Shown in pieces: positions 51,102-61,179 of a DNA stretch of 64,000 bases (position 1 is the stretch's first letter; the number at the start of each line of letters is the position of its first letter). The position numbers and the translations under genes are program-made. The notes beneath the pieces are model-generated. The model made no database searches. It was not told where the DNA came from and saw only the letters and a program-made list of their open reading frames with translations. The DNA lies in contig NZ_JARICI010000009.1 of NCBI RefSeq assembly GCF_029257255.1, forward strand, positions 1 through 64,000, given 5' to 3'. Origin of the DNA: Sporosarcina sp. Its GTDB lineage: Bacteria; Bacillota; Bacilli; Bacillales_A; Planococcaceae.

Positions 51102-51758
51102 TTTTCCCAATGCACATCTTAAAAATACATACCCATCTTTTTCAATTGTCTCGCCCATCACGACAGGAATCCGTTCCTTAAAAATCGGCCCATCCACAAC
51201 GACCGTATGGAACTCGCCCGATTCCCCACAGCTGTCGATATGAAGCGCTTCGAGTTCATCCATTAATTCGACCGTAAAGCGCCGTCCAATAAATTCAGCC
51301 GGCATCATCTTTGTGTTGACTACGACAATATACGCTTCGAAGCCTTCCGCAATGAACTCCTCCAACAGCTTGCGCCGAGGCTCTTCCCATAAAGGATGCA
51401 CTGCCTCTATACCGACTTTCGCACACATCGACTGCACCCAAAGCAAATGGTCTTCTAGATCGATATCTCCGAAAACAGCCTGCGGAATTCCATGTGCTTT
51501 GCACACACGCATGGCATCTATGAACTGTGTCTCATAACCCGCCCAGTCTGCTTTTCGGATCATTAACGGGACGCCGATTTCCTGGGCCTGCGCCTGAACA
51601 ATTTCTAGCGGCAGCGCATGTGATTTGGAATGACTCTGGTCTTTCTCGAACATCGTCCACAACATAGCCGGCGTATTGCCGGCTTTTATCGCTCTGTAAG
51701 CAGCAAGCGCAGAATCTTTTCCACCGCTCCAGGATGAGACGAACTTTCCCCCGCTCAT
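51084..51758 (-). CDS. Dph6-related ATP pyrophosphatase
   Basis: The 224-residue protein has the PP-loop SSWSGGKDSALAAY (about residues 8-21), the alpha-hydrolase fold segment QAVFGDIDLEDHLLWVQ, and CGESGEFHTVVVDGPIF, all conserved in diphthine-ammonia-ligase-like proteins. Bacterial members have no diphthamide and their substrate is unknown. The start is at ATG 51758. It overlaps the GNAT gene upstream by 4 nt, which suggests coupling. Confidence 0.85.
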   Translation of the reverse strand: MSGGKFVSSWSGGKDSALAAYRAIKAGNTPAMLWTMFEKDQSHSKSHALPLEIVQAQAQEIGVPLMIRKADWAGYETQFIDAMRVCKAHGIPQAVFGDIDLEDHLLWVQSMCAKVGIEAVHPLWEEPRRKLLEEFIAEGFEAYIVVVNTKMMPAEFIGRRFTVELMDELEALHIDSCGESGEFHTVVVDGPIFKERIPVVMGETIEKDGYVFLRCALGKDTAAE

Positions 51759-52747
51759 TGTCCGTCCGCCCATGCGATTCGGGCATCTACCGTGCGCGCC
51801 ATACGAATCATATAGCAGCGGAATCCGAGCTTCGGCCAGAAATAAGATGCCAGATGGTTAGCTGTATACCAGTCTGTCATGATGTATTCATAGCCCGCTT
51901 TTTTCATTTGCGTGAAGCTGTGATTGGCAATCGATTTCCCGATTCCCTGTCCGCGCATGTCGATATTCGTTGCTGCCTGGATGAGCGCCGCTGCTTTACC
52001 CGGCGTCGTCATCGCATGTCTGTCATCTGCAGGCGTATACAGATGAAACGCAACAGGCACGCCGTCCTGCTCTGCCACCCAGCTTTTCGTTCCTTCTTTG
52101 CCTTGGTATGACTTCATCACAGAACGCTCATGATTCAGCGCTTCCTGTGTAATCGGCCTCCACGCAGGTGCTTTTGCCTGATGCATGCTGTTCCATGACG
52201 CCATATGATCAAGCATCGACTGCTCTTCAGCCGCCAATTCCTTCATCGTCACAAGACTGTTCTCACCCGGCTGCGCCCGATAACTTTCCAATGAAAGTGC
52301 CGCAAAACGCTTCTCGAAATGAAACGACTGCTCGAGAAGCTCAAATATTAATTCATCATGGCCGACCGGAACATCCACCACATGCTCGAAATATCCGTTG
52401 CGGACCCATTCCGCTCCTGCCTCGGTATACATCAGACGCGCCAACCGCGGATGCTCGTCCTCATGAATAACGAACGACGGATAGCCAATATACACCGTAC
52501 GGCCCCGCGTCGCGTCTTCACGATATTCATACAGCAGATACCCGATGACCTCATCGTCACGAAGCGTCACAAGTCCGCTTGCATAAGGCTTGGCCATCTC
52601 CTCCCGCAAATGTTCTTCTGCTTGATCCTGCTCTTCAAACCGTTCCTGCAAAAACGGAAAACGCTGACGTTCATCCTGGTGTCTCGCCGCAAGCAGCGAC
52701 GCCATCTGCGGTATGTATTGATCTTCAAATTGAACAAAACGAATCAA
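51755..52747 (-). CDS. GNAT family N-acetyltransferase (double-domain)
   Basis: The 330-residue protein has a GNAT-like domain in each half. The C-terminal one has the motif A sequence IDMRGQGIGKSIANHSF and YFWPKLGFRCYMIRM. The start is TTG 52747 with AGGAGGGG upstream, instead of the ATG at 52768. The substrate is unknown. It overlaps the Dph6-type gene by 4 nt. Confidence 0.8.
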   Translation of the reverse strand: MIRFVQFEDQYIPQMASLLAARHQDERQRFPFLQERFEEQDQAEEHLREEMAKPYASGLVTLRDDEVIGYLLYEYREDATRGRTVYIGYPSFVIHEDEHPRLARLMYTEAGAEWVRNGYFEHVVDVPVGHDELIFELLEQSFHFEKRFAALSLESYRAQPGENSLVTMKELAAEEQSMLDHMASWNSMHQAKAPAWRPITQEALNHERSVMKSYQGKEGTKSWVAEQDGVPVAFHLYTPADDRHAMTTPGKAAALIQAATNIDMRGQGIGKSIANHSFTQMKKAGYEYIMTDWYTANHLASYFWPKLGFRCYMIRMARTVDARIAWADGQ

Positions 52748-52860
52748 CCGAATCCCCTCCTGCTTCATTGTAAGTAAATTATATCATACCCCTCTTTATT
52801 TCCAATGAAACGAACGGACCTTCTCGTTATTGCTCCTATGGTATGATGGTTGCGGAAGAA

Positions 52861-52898
52861 AGAGGTTCGAAAAATCCCTCTCAAAAAAAACTAGGAGT
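52861..52898 (+). promoter_or_regulatory. preQ1-I riboswitch
   Basis: AGAGGTTC, an A-rich loop, CCCTCT, eight A residues and ACTAGGAG match the small class I preQ1 aptamer, with P1 pairing AGAGG to CCTCT. The tail includes the ribosome site of queC, so binding of preQ1 would hide it and stop translation. It ends 9 nt before the start codon. Confidence 0.85.
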
Positions 52899-52906
52899 GA
52901 ATACGT

Positions 52907-53560
52907 ATGAAACAAGAAAAAGCAGTCGTCGTTTTCAGCGGTGGCCAAGACAGCACCACTTGCCTATTTTGGGCATTGAAACAATTTAAGGAAGTCGCAA
53001 CCGTGACATTTGATTACGGCCAACGTCATCATGCAGAAATCGAATGCGCACGCCAGATTGCAGAAGAACTGGGTGTTTCATTCAAAGTTTTGGACATGAC
53101 GTTGATCAATCAACTATCCGCAAATGCGTTAACGCGGGACAATATAGAAATTACAGAAGAAGCTGGCGGCATGCCGTCTACATTCGTTCCAGGACGCAAT
53201 CATCTGTTCTTTTCATTCGCGGCCGTCTACGCGCAGGCAATTGGAGCACGCCATCTAGTAACAGGTGTCAGCGAAACGGATTTCAGTGGGTACCCCGATT
53301 GCCGTGATACATTTGTCAAATCATTAAATGTGACATTGAATTTAGCGATGGACGCAGAATTTGTCACCCATACCCCATTGATGTGGCTGGATAAAGCAGG
53401 CGTCTGGGAATTGTCCGACCAACTCGATGCGTTTGATTTCATTCAGCAGCGCACACTGACTTGCTATAACGGTATCCAGGCTGAAGGTTGCGGGGTATGT
53501 CCAGCTTGTAAGCTAAGGAGTCAGGGATTAGAAGAGTATTTGAAGAGACGAATGGTATAA
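52907..53560 (+). CDS. queC: 7-cyano-7-deazaguanine synthase
   Basis: This 217-residue enzyme makes preQ0 from CDG in the queuosine pathway. It has the PP-loop [15 protein letters not shown], the GRNHLF motif and a zinc site [10 protein letters not shown] near the C-terminus. A preQ1-I riboswitch overlaps its ribosome site. queD, queE and queF, which often follow, are absent; the next gene is on the other strand. Confidence 0.96.
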   Translation: MKQEKAVVVFSGGQDSTTCLFWALKQFKEVATVTFDYGQRHHAEIECARQIAEELGVSFKVLDMTLINQLSANALTRDNIEITEEAGGMPSTFVPGRNHLFFSFAAVYAQAIGARHLVTGVSETDFSGYPDCRDTFVKSLNVTLNLAMDAEFVTHTPLMWLDKAGVWELSDQLDAFDFIQQRTLTCYNGIQAEGCGVCPACKLRSQGLEEYLKRRMV

Positions 53561-53574
53561 GATGCTTGATGGAT

Positions 53575-53604
53575 TGGCGCTCGAGAAACTTCTCGGGCGC
53601 CATT
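53575..53604 (+). terminator. Terminator of queC
   Basis: GGCGCTCGAGAA and TTCTCGGGCGCC form an almost perfect stem followed by ATTTAAAAAAG. The T run is short, so termination may be partial. Confidence 0.55.
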
Positions 53605-53625
53605 TAAAAAAGGGAGCGATATCGT

Positions 53626-54054
53626 TCATCCCTCCTTTTTTTGGATGAAATTTTCAAACCACTCCTTGATTTCTTCTAAGGTTGTCCTTAAGGTAATCCC
53701 CAGACCTGAATCCGTTCCCATATAAGAATTAATATATCCTGCGTCCATGAAGACACTGAAAAAGTAGGTATCTGGTTCATGTTCATATCGTTCATAAGAG
53801 AATGAGACACCAGGTGACAGCGCACTGAGATTTCCTGATGCTTCTTCGCCAATTTCATTCAGCTGCACAAGTAATGTCTCGATATCCTCATTCAACCAGA
53901 CAAAGTTGTGGCCATATTCTAGAAACCCATACGAAAACGTCAATCTAAATTCAATTTCAAACAAAGTTCCTTCAGGTTCACCAAGTGCAAAGACTTCATG
54001 AACAACAGCTGTTTCGCTGAATTCATGAGAACAATCTTTCAGTACGTGTTTCAT
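53626..54054 (-). CDS. Hypothetical acidic protein
   Basis: The 142-residue protein is soluble and acidic, from MKHVLKDCSHEFSETAVV to ENFIQKKEG. Its beta-rich middle reads EIEFRLTFSYGFLEYG and the C-terminus is helical. TGGAAG lies near the start. There is no signal peptide or known motif. It lies downstream of the lipoprotein gene but after its terminator. Confidence 0.55.
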   Translation of the reverse strand: MKHVLKDCSHEFSETAVVHEVFALGEPEGTLFEIEFRLTFSYGFLEYGHNFVWLNEDIETLLVQLNEIGEEASGNLSALSPGVSFSYERYEHEPDTYFFSVFMDAGYINSYMGTDSGLGITLRTTLEEIKEWFENFIQKKEG

Positions 54055-54077
54055 TGGAAGTCAGCTCCATTCCTAAT

Positions 54078-54117
54078 TTAAAACTGCAGACCCACTCACT
54101 TGAGCAGATCTGCAGTA
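54078..54117 (-). terminator. Terminator of the PCYCGC lipoprotein gene
   Basis: AACTGCAGAC pairs with GATCTGCAGT (bulged), and the minus strand continues with TTTTAAATT. It lies 14 nt past the lipoprotein stop. Confidence 0.55.
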
Positions 54118-54130
54118 TATATTTCTTCTA

Positions 54131-54655
54131 TTAAGCAGGCATTGGTGTATCTGTCGGCTTCGCATAGCCGCCCTGGCCGTACTCCGTATCAATTGCATCA
54201 CGGATTTCCTTCATAGACTTGCCATCCTGCTTCATTTGCACGGATTTCACAGCAATCTCTAGACAAACTTGGCAACGTGTGCCGTGGTCGTCCCAGACAA
54301 CTGAGCCGTCTTCGCGCACTTCATCAAGGAAGCAGTTCATGTTGCTCTCGTGGCCCGCACTTTCGCCGCAGCCGCAATAGCATGGCATGTACTGAAGAAC
54401 TTCCGTCGCCTTGCCCGCCACCTGATAGACCAGACGCATATCTTCCGGCTTATCATCTAAGAAAGATGGCAAAACATCAGCAGACGCAGTGATTTCCTGC
54501 AAGTCACCGTTTGCCAAATGCTCGATGTGTCCATGCTCGGTTTCAGCCCGAACATCTGACTGATCCGATTCAGCCGGCTTCTCTATTGCGCCGTTTCCGC
54601 ATGCTGCAAGCGCCAATGTCAGCGCAGCCAGTCCTGCAAGGTATTTCTTTTTCAT
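54131..54655 (-). CDS. PCYCGC motif lipoprotein
   Basis: The 174-residue protein starts MKKKYLAGLAALTLALAACG (lipobox LAAC) and contains MPCYCGCGESAGHESN, then NCFL and CQVC. This set of cysteines defines the PCYCGC motif family of bacilli. The cysteines suggest metal binding or redox activity on the outer face of the membrane. The function is unknown. It is monocistronic. Confidence 0.85.
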   Translation of the reverse strand: MKKKYLAGLAALTLALAACGNGAIEKPAESDQSDVRAETEHGHIEHLANGDLQEITASADVLPSFLDDKPEDMRLVYQVAGKATEVLQYMPCYCGCGESAGHESNMNCFLDEVREDGSVVWDDHGTRCQVCLEIAVKSVQMKQDGKSMKEIRDAIDTEYGQGGYAKPTDTPMPA

Positions 54656-54739
54656 GTATATTCTAGCTCCTTTTGTATAGACGTAATGTCTTCAGTATAC
54701 AAGGTCGGCACGGGAAACGAGCGTACAATTTCGTGACAA

Positions 54740-56125
54740 TTAGTTATTGCCTGTCATCTTGCTTGGATCGACATATTCGTCAAACTGCTCTTCTGTCAAT
54801 AAACCGGTAGAAAGTGCTGCTTCTTTCAGCGTAGTGCCTTCTTTATGTGCTTTCTTCGCGATTTTAGCCGCGTTTTCATAGCCGATATACGGGTTCAAAG
54901 CTGTTACGAGCATCAAGGAATTTTTCACCTTGTTGTCGATTTCTTCACGGTTCGGTTCAATTCCGACTGCACAATTATCATTGAAGCTGATCATGCCGTC
55001 TGCAAGCAATTTCGCAGATTGCAAGAAGTTATAGATGATAACCGGCTTGAAGACGTTCAACTCAAAGTTCCCCTGGCTTGCTGCGAAGCCGATTGTCGTG
55101 TCGTTACCCATGACTTGCGCAACGACCATCGTCAATGCTTCACTCTGCGTAGGGTTCACTTTACCCGGCATGATGGAACTGCCCGGTTCGTTTTCCGGAA
55201 TCGTAATTTCGCCGATACCTGAACGGGGACCACTCGCCAACCAGCGCACGTCATTCGCTACTTTCATCAAATCGGCAGCCAATGCTTTCAACGCGCCGTG
55301 AGTGTAGACAACTTCATCATAACTCGTTAATGCATGGAACTTATTTTCAGCAGACGTGAATTCAATGCCGACAGATTTCGAAATCACTTCCGCCACTTTC
55401 TCGCCGAATCCAGCAGGTGCGTTCAGTCCTGTACCGACTGCTGTACCACCAATTGCCAGTTCCTTCATTGACTGGACGCTAGTTTCCAACATACCGCGCG
55501 TCTTCTCTAGCATTTTGTGCCAGCCGCTGATTTCCTGTCCAAGCGTCAATGGCGTCGCGTCCTGCAAGTGCGTACGGCCAATTTTGATAATGTCCATGAA
55601 GTCTTCGGATTTCTGATGCAATGTCTCTTTTAACTTATCGATTGCCGGTAATACCTCGCGCTCGATTGCGATGACACCCGCCACGTGAAGTGCTGTCGGG
55701 AATGTGTCGTTGGAGCTTTGGGATTTATTGACGTCATCGTTCGGGTGCAGGCGGTCTTCCTCGCCCCACTCCTCAAGCAATTGGTTGCCGCGGTTAGCCA
55801 GTACTTCGTTCATATTCATGTTGGACTGCGTGCCGCTTCCTGTCTGCCAGACGACTAACGGGAAATGCTCGTCCCATTTGCCTTCGATAACTTCTTCTGC
55901 TGCTGCTTTGATTGCTTTCATTTTGGCTTCGGATAAGTTGCCGAATGAATGGCTTGCGATGGCAGCCGATTTTTTCAGATGGGCAAATGCCTGGATGACA
56001 CCGAGCGGTATTCTTTCGCCGCCGATCTTGAAGTTCTGCTTGCTGCGCTGTGTCTGCGCACCCCACAGTTTGTCTGCAGGTACTTTAATTTCACCAAATG
56101 TGTCATGCTCAATACGATATTCCAT
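54740..56125 (-). CDS. fumC: Fumarate hydratase class II
   Basis: The 461-residue enzyme interconverts fumarate and malate in the citric acid cycle. It has [11 protein letters not shown] and the signature [11 protein letters not shown] near residue 317. The start at ATG 56125 ([15 protein letters not shown]) has GAGGTGG upstream and is preferred to an upstream ATG. It is a single gene. Confidence 0.96.
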   Translation of the reverse strand: MEYRIEHDTFGEIKVPADKLWGAQTQRSKQNFKIGGERIPLGVIQAFAHLKKSAAIASHSFGNLSEAKMKAIKAAAEEVIEGKWDEHFPLVVWQTGSGTQSNMNMNEVLANRGNQLLEEWGEEDRLHPNDDVNKSQSSNDTFPTALHVAGVIAIEREVLPAIDKLKETLHQKSEDFMDIIKIGRTHLQDATPLTLGQEISGWHKMLEKTRGMLETSVQSMKELAIGGTAVGTGLNAPAGFGEKVAEVISKSVGIEFTSAENKFHALTSYDEVVYTHGALKALAADLMKVANDVRWLASGPRSGIGEITIPENEPGSSIMPGKVNPTQSEALTMVVAQVMGNDTTIGFAASQGNFELNVFKPVIIYNFLQSAKLLADGMISFNDNCAVGIEPNREEIDNKVKNSLMLVTALNPYIGYENAAKIAKKAHKEGTTLKEAALSTGLLTEEQFDEYVDPSKMTGNN

Positions 56126-56224
56126 TATTCCATCCACCTCTCGAAATTGTAATCAGGCTCTCACTCTATCATGCCCTATTTAGTCGGAAATTTGAATTAA
56201 AAAGGATTGGGTGTTGAGGTTTAT

Positions 56225-56276
56225 CGCCATTGATTTCCGTTCCAGGCGGAAGCTTTCCACTCCAATCAACTTGGCA
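56225..56276. repeat. Second dispersed repeat, short copy
   Basis: TTGATTTCCGTTCCAGGCGG followed by AAGCTTT and CACTCCAATCAACT matches the ends of the element at 45464-45546, with most of the GC-rich middle missing. It lies in the gap between fumC and the efflux gene. Confidence 0.6.
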
Positions 56277-56333
56277 TCCAATAAACTAACTAAAATTGTG
56301 CAGTAAATATAACATCTTTAAAGATCACTAAAC

Positions 56334-57551
56334 CTATAAAGCCTGCGTACGAAACGCTTTTCTGACGACAGTGAAATAAATAATCAGTGCACTGGTGCTG
56401 CAGGTCAAAATGGTGATGCCCATTGGCCAGGCGGAGAAGTCTCCCGCTAGGCCCACTAGTGGTGAAACTGTTGCGCCGCCTATGAACGGTAGTAGTCCTA
56501 GGAATGCAGCTGCGCTTCCTGCTGATTTACCCTGGCTTTGCATAGCTAAGGAAAATCCAGATGTGGAGACCATTCCGACGCTTGAGACGACGAAGAATAA
56601 GGCAGTGGCCATTAGCGTTAGCGGCCATTCATTCCAGACGGCCAGTACTAGAAGGATGCTTCCTGCGAATGAAATCATGACGCCTGTGCGCAGGAACTTC
56701 ACTTCGTGGATCTTGCCAGCGAGACGTCCCGTAATTTGAGCAGCAATGATGATACCTACACCGTTGAGGGCGAAGAACAGCGAGAATTGCTGCGGTGATA
56801 CGCCATAGATGTTTTGCAGGACGAACGGTGATCCTGCGATATACGCGAACATGCTCGACATGATGAAGCCTTGTGTCAACGCGATGCCCATGAACCATTT
56901 GTCTTTCAGCAGGCCGCCGAATGTTTTGACGACAGCGAGCATTCCGCCTTCTGCACGTTGTTCAACCGGTAAGGTGTCAGGTAAAAATAGAGAAGTGGCG
57001 AGAAACATCACTAAGCCGATTCCTCCTAAAATGAAGAACACCACTTGCCACGATGCGAAGCTCAATACCACGCCGCCAGCAATCGGCGCCATGATCGGTG
57101 CTGCCCCATTGACGATCGACAACATCGCCATGAATTTTGTTAATTCGTTTCCTATGTACAAATCCCTCGCACACGCCCGCGCGATAACAATACCCGCAGC
57201 ACCTGTCATACCTTGAATGAAGCGCAGCAAGACGAATGCCCAGATGTTCACCGTAAACGCACACATAACGGAAGCGGCCGCATAGACGACTAGCGTGATG
57301 ACGAGCGGTTTCCGCCTTCCATAAATATCACTCAACGGGCCGAATACAAGCTGCCCTACGCCCAATCCGATCAGGCACGCCGTCAGGCTTAATTGGACGA
57401 GCGAAGCCGATACATTCATATCTTCCGCGACAATCGGCAATCCAGGCAGATACATATCCATCGACAGCGGACCGAATGCCGTCAGCGAACCCAGTAGCAG
57501 CACGAGCCATACTGTCGGCAACGGAACTTTTCTTTGAAGCTGATTATCCAT
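56334..57551 (-). CDS. Bcr/CflA family multidrug efflux MFS transporter
   Basis: The 405-residue protein has twelve hydrophobic helices. The Bcr/CflA marks are GPLSMDMYLPGLP near the start and the MFS loop GPLSDIYGRRKPL (about residues 73-85), with ARACARDL in helix 5. It exports drugs using the proton gradient. The substrate is unknown. It is a single gene downstream of the chrA gene. Confidence 0.88.
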   Translation of the reverse strand: MDNQLQRKVPLPTVWLVLLLGSLTAFGPLSMDMYLPGLPIVAEDMNVSASLVQLSLTACLIGLGVGQLVFGPLSDIYGRRKPLVITLVVYAAASVMCAFTVNIWAFVLLRFIQGMTGAAGIVIARACARDLYIGNELTKFMAMLSIVNGAAPIMAPIAGGVVLSFASWQVVFFILGGIGLVMFLATSLFLPDTLPVEQRAEGGMLAVVKTFGGLLKDKWFMGIALTQGFIMSSMFAYIAGSPFVLQNIYGVSPQQFSLFFALNGVGIIIAAQITGRLAGKIHEVKFLRTGVMISFAGSILLVLAVWNEWPLTLMATALFFVVSSVGMVSTSGFSLAMQSQGKSAGSAAAFLGLLPFIGGATVSPLVGLAGDFSAWPMGITILTCSTSALIIYFTVVRKAFRTQAL

Positions 57552-57623
57552 TAGACAAAACCCTTTTCTCAGTTAGAATTCATTCAGTATACCAAAGAAG
57601 CAGCCCTTCTGTTAGGCTGCCTA

Positions 57624-58793
57624 CTACACTATTACTACTAACATTCCGCCTGCAGCACCTGTCAGCACGACAATCCACGGAGGCACCTTCCAAAAAGCCA
57701 GCATACTGAATAATACGGCGGCCAGTGCAAAATCAGCCGGTTTTCCAATCGAACTTGTCCAAATCGGATTATATAATGCAGCCAATAAAATCCCGATCAC
57801 CGCTGCATTGACACCCATCACAGCACCTTTGACACGTGGACGGCTGCGCAACAGATCCCAGAAAGGCAGAGCGCCTACAATTAGCAGGAATGCCGGCAAA
57901 AATATCGCCGCAGTCGCAAATAAACCGCCCTGCCAGCCATTCATCACCGCACCCAAATAGGCAGCGAACGTGAACAACGGACCTGGAACCGCCTGTGCCG
58001 CTCCGTATCCCGCCAAGAATGCTTCATCACTGATCCAGCCCATGGGCACCAATTCCTGCTCCAATAAAGGAAGCACTACATGCCCACCTCCAAATACCAG
58101 TGCACCGGCCCTATAAAAACTATCAAACACCGCTACCCAGTATGAGCCTGTCCATTCGCGGAGAATCGGCAAAATAGCTAAGAGTCCGAAAAACAATGTC
58201 AGGAAAAACACGCCCGTTTTTTTAGACAAAGGAAATTTCGATTGACTACTCTCACTGCCCTTCTCGACAGACCGAAACAGCAAAAGCCCCGCAACACCCG
58301 CCAAGAAAATAATCGTGACTTGCGTAAATGCTGTCTGCCATAAAAGAGCAGCAACAAGCGCAAGTAACGCAATGGCTTTCCGTTTAGTATCCGGCGTCAA
58401 ATTCTTCGCCATGCCAAGAATTGCATGCGCAACGACAGCGACGGCCACAATCTTCAATCCATGCAGCCAGCCTGTACCGCTGATATCTGAACCAATAAAA
58501 AGCATTGCGAATACAATCAGAGCCAGAACAGAAGGCAAAGTAAATCCGATAAATGAAATGAGTCCGCCTAACACACCAGCCCGTGCTATTCCTACGCCGA
58601 TGCCGACCTGACTGCTTGCAGGTCCCGGCAAAAATTGCGCCAGAGCCACTAAATCCGCATAACTTTTTTCATCCATCCATTTGCGCCTGCGCACATACTC
58701 TTCATGGAAATAACCTAAATGAGCAGTCGGCCCGCCAAATGAAGTCAACCCGAGTTTTGTTGAGACAATTAATATCTCAAGTAATCGTTTCAT
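57624..58793 (-). CDS. chrA: Chromate transporter ChrA
   Basis: The 389-residue protein has two CHR domains. The first has LGLTSFGGPTAHLGYFHEEY and ALAQFLPGPASSQVG; the second has GALVFGGGHVVLPLLEQEL and GYGAAQAVPGPLF. The family exports chromate or related oxyanions. The start at ATG 58793 is preceded by GGAGAGGAG. The longer frame upstream is not supported. Confidence 0.9.
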   Translation of the reverse strand: MKRLLEILIVSTKLGLTSFGGPTAHLGYFHEEYVRRRKWMDEKSYADLVALAQFLPGPASSQVGIGVGIARAGVLGGLISFIGFTLPSVLALIVFAMLFIGSDISGTGWLHGLKIVAVAVVAHAILGMAKNLTPDTKRKAIALLALVAALLWQTAFTQVTIIFLAGVAGLLLFRSVEKGSESSQSKFPLSKKTGVFFLTLFFGLLAILPILREWTGSYWVAVFDSFYRAGALVFGGGHVVLPLLEQELVPMGWISDEAFLAGYGAAQAVPGPLFTFAAYLGAVMNGWQGGLFATAAIFLPAFLLIVGALPFWDLLRSRPRVKGAVMGVNAAVIGILLAALYNPIWTSSIGKPADFALAAVLFSMLAFWKVPPWIVVLTGAAGGMLVVIV

Positions 58794-58892
58794 CTTGAAC
58801 TCCTCTCCAGCTTTATTTCCCCCTATCATCTCATCTCGGAAACAATATTCAATAAACTTACAGAATCTTTGCATGAACGTAATAATCACTTA

Positions 58893-58935
58893 CAGAAAAA
58901 AACCAAGAATCCCTATAAAACTAAGGGACTCTTGG
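58893..58935 (-). terminator. Terminator of the MacB-like ABC operon
   Basis: CCAAGAATCCCT pairs with AGGGACTCTTGG, and the minus strand continues with seven T residues. It lies 6 nt past the permease stop. Confidence 0.85.
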
Positions 58936-58941
58936 CTTCTC

Positions 58942-60249
58942 TTATAACTCGCGTCGCAACGCATCAATCACATCGATTTTCGTAGCCTTCCTGGCCGGTC
59001 TCCATCCCGAAACAACGGCGACTGTCAGACTGATGGCCGAGGCAATAACAATCAGCTGCCACGGAATGATAGAAAACGTAACATTCAAATCGGCAAAATC
59101 CTCTTCTCCCATTGCTGCGCCAACAATAATTGGCAATAGCCAATTAGAAACAAAGCTGACCGCATAGGAAATGATAAGCGCTAAAACAGTCCCAACAATC
59201 CCGATCCACGCGCTTTCCATCAGGAACAAACGCTGAATCAGCTTTGGCTGTGCTCCAATTGCCTTCATAACACCAATTTCACGTGTACGTTCTGTTACGG
59301 CCATGGTCATCGTGTTAAAGATTCCAATGGAAGAGATTAAGATTGCAATCGTCCCGACAAATACCAAGCCCGCTTTCAACGCCAAGAAAAATACGTCCAC
59401 GCGTTCCAATTCTTCCGAGATGGAATAGACATTGTATCCATCGTCTTTCAATTGATTCGTGACTGTTTTGACGTTTTCCAGTTCGTCTGCGTAAACATAC
59501 AGCATACTAGAGAGCAGCGGATTGTTCTCCAAGTCCTCCACATGCTTCTGATAGATTTTCTCCAGTTTAGGAATCAGCGTCGCATCCGCGTAAATTTTAT
59601 TGTCCACCAGCCAGTCTTTTGACGGCTTTTCCGCAATGCCGACAATCGTCAATTCCGTTTGCTCCTCATACATGTCTCCAGTGTCGTAATCACCAAGCTG
59701 ATAAACAAACTTTTCCCCGATTAAATTTCCATCGTACGAAGGAATCTCGAGCTCTTCCTGTGAATCTGCCGGCCTCGATTCCATTATCTTGTCCGCAGCC
59801 TGCTGATCAATTAAACTTTCAGCAAATCCGCTGCCCACTACCACTTCATCAGCTGTTTCTGGCAGTCTTCCTTCCTCCAAAGCGAAGCCAACTTTTGCTT
59901 CTTCATTGAAATCGGTCACAAGCAAATTCCCGTATGTTGAATATTGACCAAGCGACTCCTGCTGCGGCGCATTGATATTCTGACGTACAACCACCGCTTT
60001 GACGTGGTCGATGTCTTTCATTCCCTCAGCTTTATTAACATCGAGATCTCCAGAATACACTTCAATTTGTGTAACCAGTCGATTGTCCAGAATTTCGCTG
60101 CGCAGCGTATCGTGAATTCCAAAGCCGACGCTTGCCAGTACAATTAGGAATGCAGTTCCCATTGTTGCCGCAAGGACCGTCATGAAGACACGTAATTTAT
60201 TCTTCTTAATATGCTGCCGAATAAAATCGATCTGATCTTTAAACTGCAT
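58942..60249 (-). CDS. FtsX/MacB-like ABC transporter permease
   Basis: The 435-residue protein has an N-terminal helix (VFMTVLAATMGTAFLIVLAS), a large extracellular domain of about 240 residues and three C-terminal helices. The TERTREIGVMKAIGA loop is typical of MacB/FtsX permeases. The start is ATG 60249, overlapping the ATPase stop. Such pairs act in export or resistance to antimicrobial peptides; the substrate is not known. Confidence 0.88.
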   Translation of the reverse strand: MQFKDQIDFIRQHIKKNKLRVFMTVLAATMGTAFLIVLASVGFGIHDTLRSEILDNRLVTQIEVYSGDLDVNKAEGMKDIDHVKAVVVRQNINAPQQESLGQYSTYGNLLVTDFNEEAKVGFALEEGRLPETADEVVVGSGFAESLIDQQAADKIMESRPADSQEELEIPSYDGNLIGEKFVYQLGDYDTGDMYEEQTELTIVGIAEKPSKDWLVDNKIYADATLIPKLEKIYQKHVEDLENNPLLSSMLYVYADELENVKTVTNQLKDDGYNVYSISEELERVDVFFLALKAGLVFVGTIAILISSIGIFNTMTMAVTERTREIGVMKAIGAQPKLIQRLFLMESAWIGIVGTVLALIISYAVSFVSNWLLPIIVGAAMGEEDFADLNVTFSIIPWQLIVIASAISLTVAVVSGWRPARKATKIDVIDALRREL

Positions 60250-60937
60250 GGATCGCACCTTCTTCCGCCAAATTACCGTCGTGCATTCGGTATATCCGAT
60301 TCGCCCTGTGTGCGACTTCATCGTCATGCGTGATAATGACAAACGTGATGCCAAGTGTTTTGTTAAGCGTTTGAATCAGCTGCAGTACTTCTTGTTCCGT
60401 TTCCGAATCCAGACTGCCCGTCGGTTCATCTGCGAAAATAATCGGCGGGTCTGTTATGAGCGCTCGTGCGATACTGACGCGTTGTTGCTGACCTCCTGAT
60501 AATTCATTCGGATAATGATCCTGCACCGCATTCAAACCAACCTCCATCATCAGCTTATTGACCTTATCTTTACGCTGATGATGATTCATTCCCTTTAACT
60601 TCAGTGGCAATTCCACATTCTCGAATGCCGTCAGACCAGGCATGAGCTGGAAATTTTGAAAAATGAAACCGAAGTTCTCTAGACGGAACTGTGCACTTTG
60701 CTGTTCCGTAAATGCTGAAGTCACCGTATCCTTCACTCGTATCTTCCCGCTATCCGGCTTTAAAAACCCGGCTAATATATGAAGTAATGTCGATTTCCCA
60801 GAGCCACTCCGGCCGACAATGGACACAATTTCCCCTTGCTGAACCGAGAATGAAACGCGTTTCAACACAGGCACATTGGTTTCTTTACCTTTTCTTCCAA
60901 TTAAAAATGAATGGTTTATATTTTCAACTGTAATCAA
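60239..60937 (-). CDS. MacB-like ABC transporter ATP-binding protein
   Basis: The 232-residue protein has Walker [10 protein letters not shown], the Q-loop [21 protein letters not shown], signature [14 protein letters not shown] and Walker [13 protein letters not shown]. The start is TTG 60937 with GGGAGG upstream. It forms a complex with the permease at 58942-60249 and overlaps it by 11 nt. Confidence 0.9.
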   Translation of the reverse strand: MITVENINHSFLIGRKGKETNVPVLKRVSFSVQQGEIVSIVGRSGSGKSTLLHILAGFLKPDSGKIRVKDTVTSAFTEQQSAQFRLENFGFIFQNFQLMPGLTAFENVELPLKLKGMNHHQRKDKVNKLMMEVGLNAVQDHYPNELSGGQQQRVSIARALITDPPIIFADEPTGSLDSETEQEVLQLIQTLNKTLGITFVIITHDDEVAHRANRIYRMHDGNLAEEGAIHAV

Positions 60938-61179
60938 TACTTTTCCTCCCACTACTGTATTAACTTCAGTATACAAATGCCATCTTAAGGAACCCTAAGG
61001 ATGTTTCTTAAGATTTTATGAAGTTAATACGCAAAAACCATCAAATTTCTACAAGATTCCCTATCTTTTTATACAAACATTTTGGTATGATGTATGAATC
61101 CCGTACGCTGAGGTGTATCTAGGGGAAACAGTTGAATGAAAAGACACTATCCATTCCAACAATAGATGGAGGAAAATAT

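Noticed and set aside
60866-60874. ACACAGGCA within the MacB-like ATPase gene
   Set aside because: It matches only part of the repeat end, has no left arm or core, and is inside a well-conserved coding region, so it is chance similarity.
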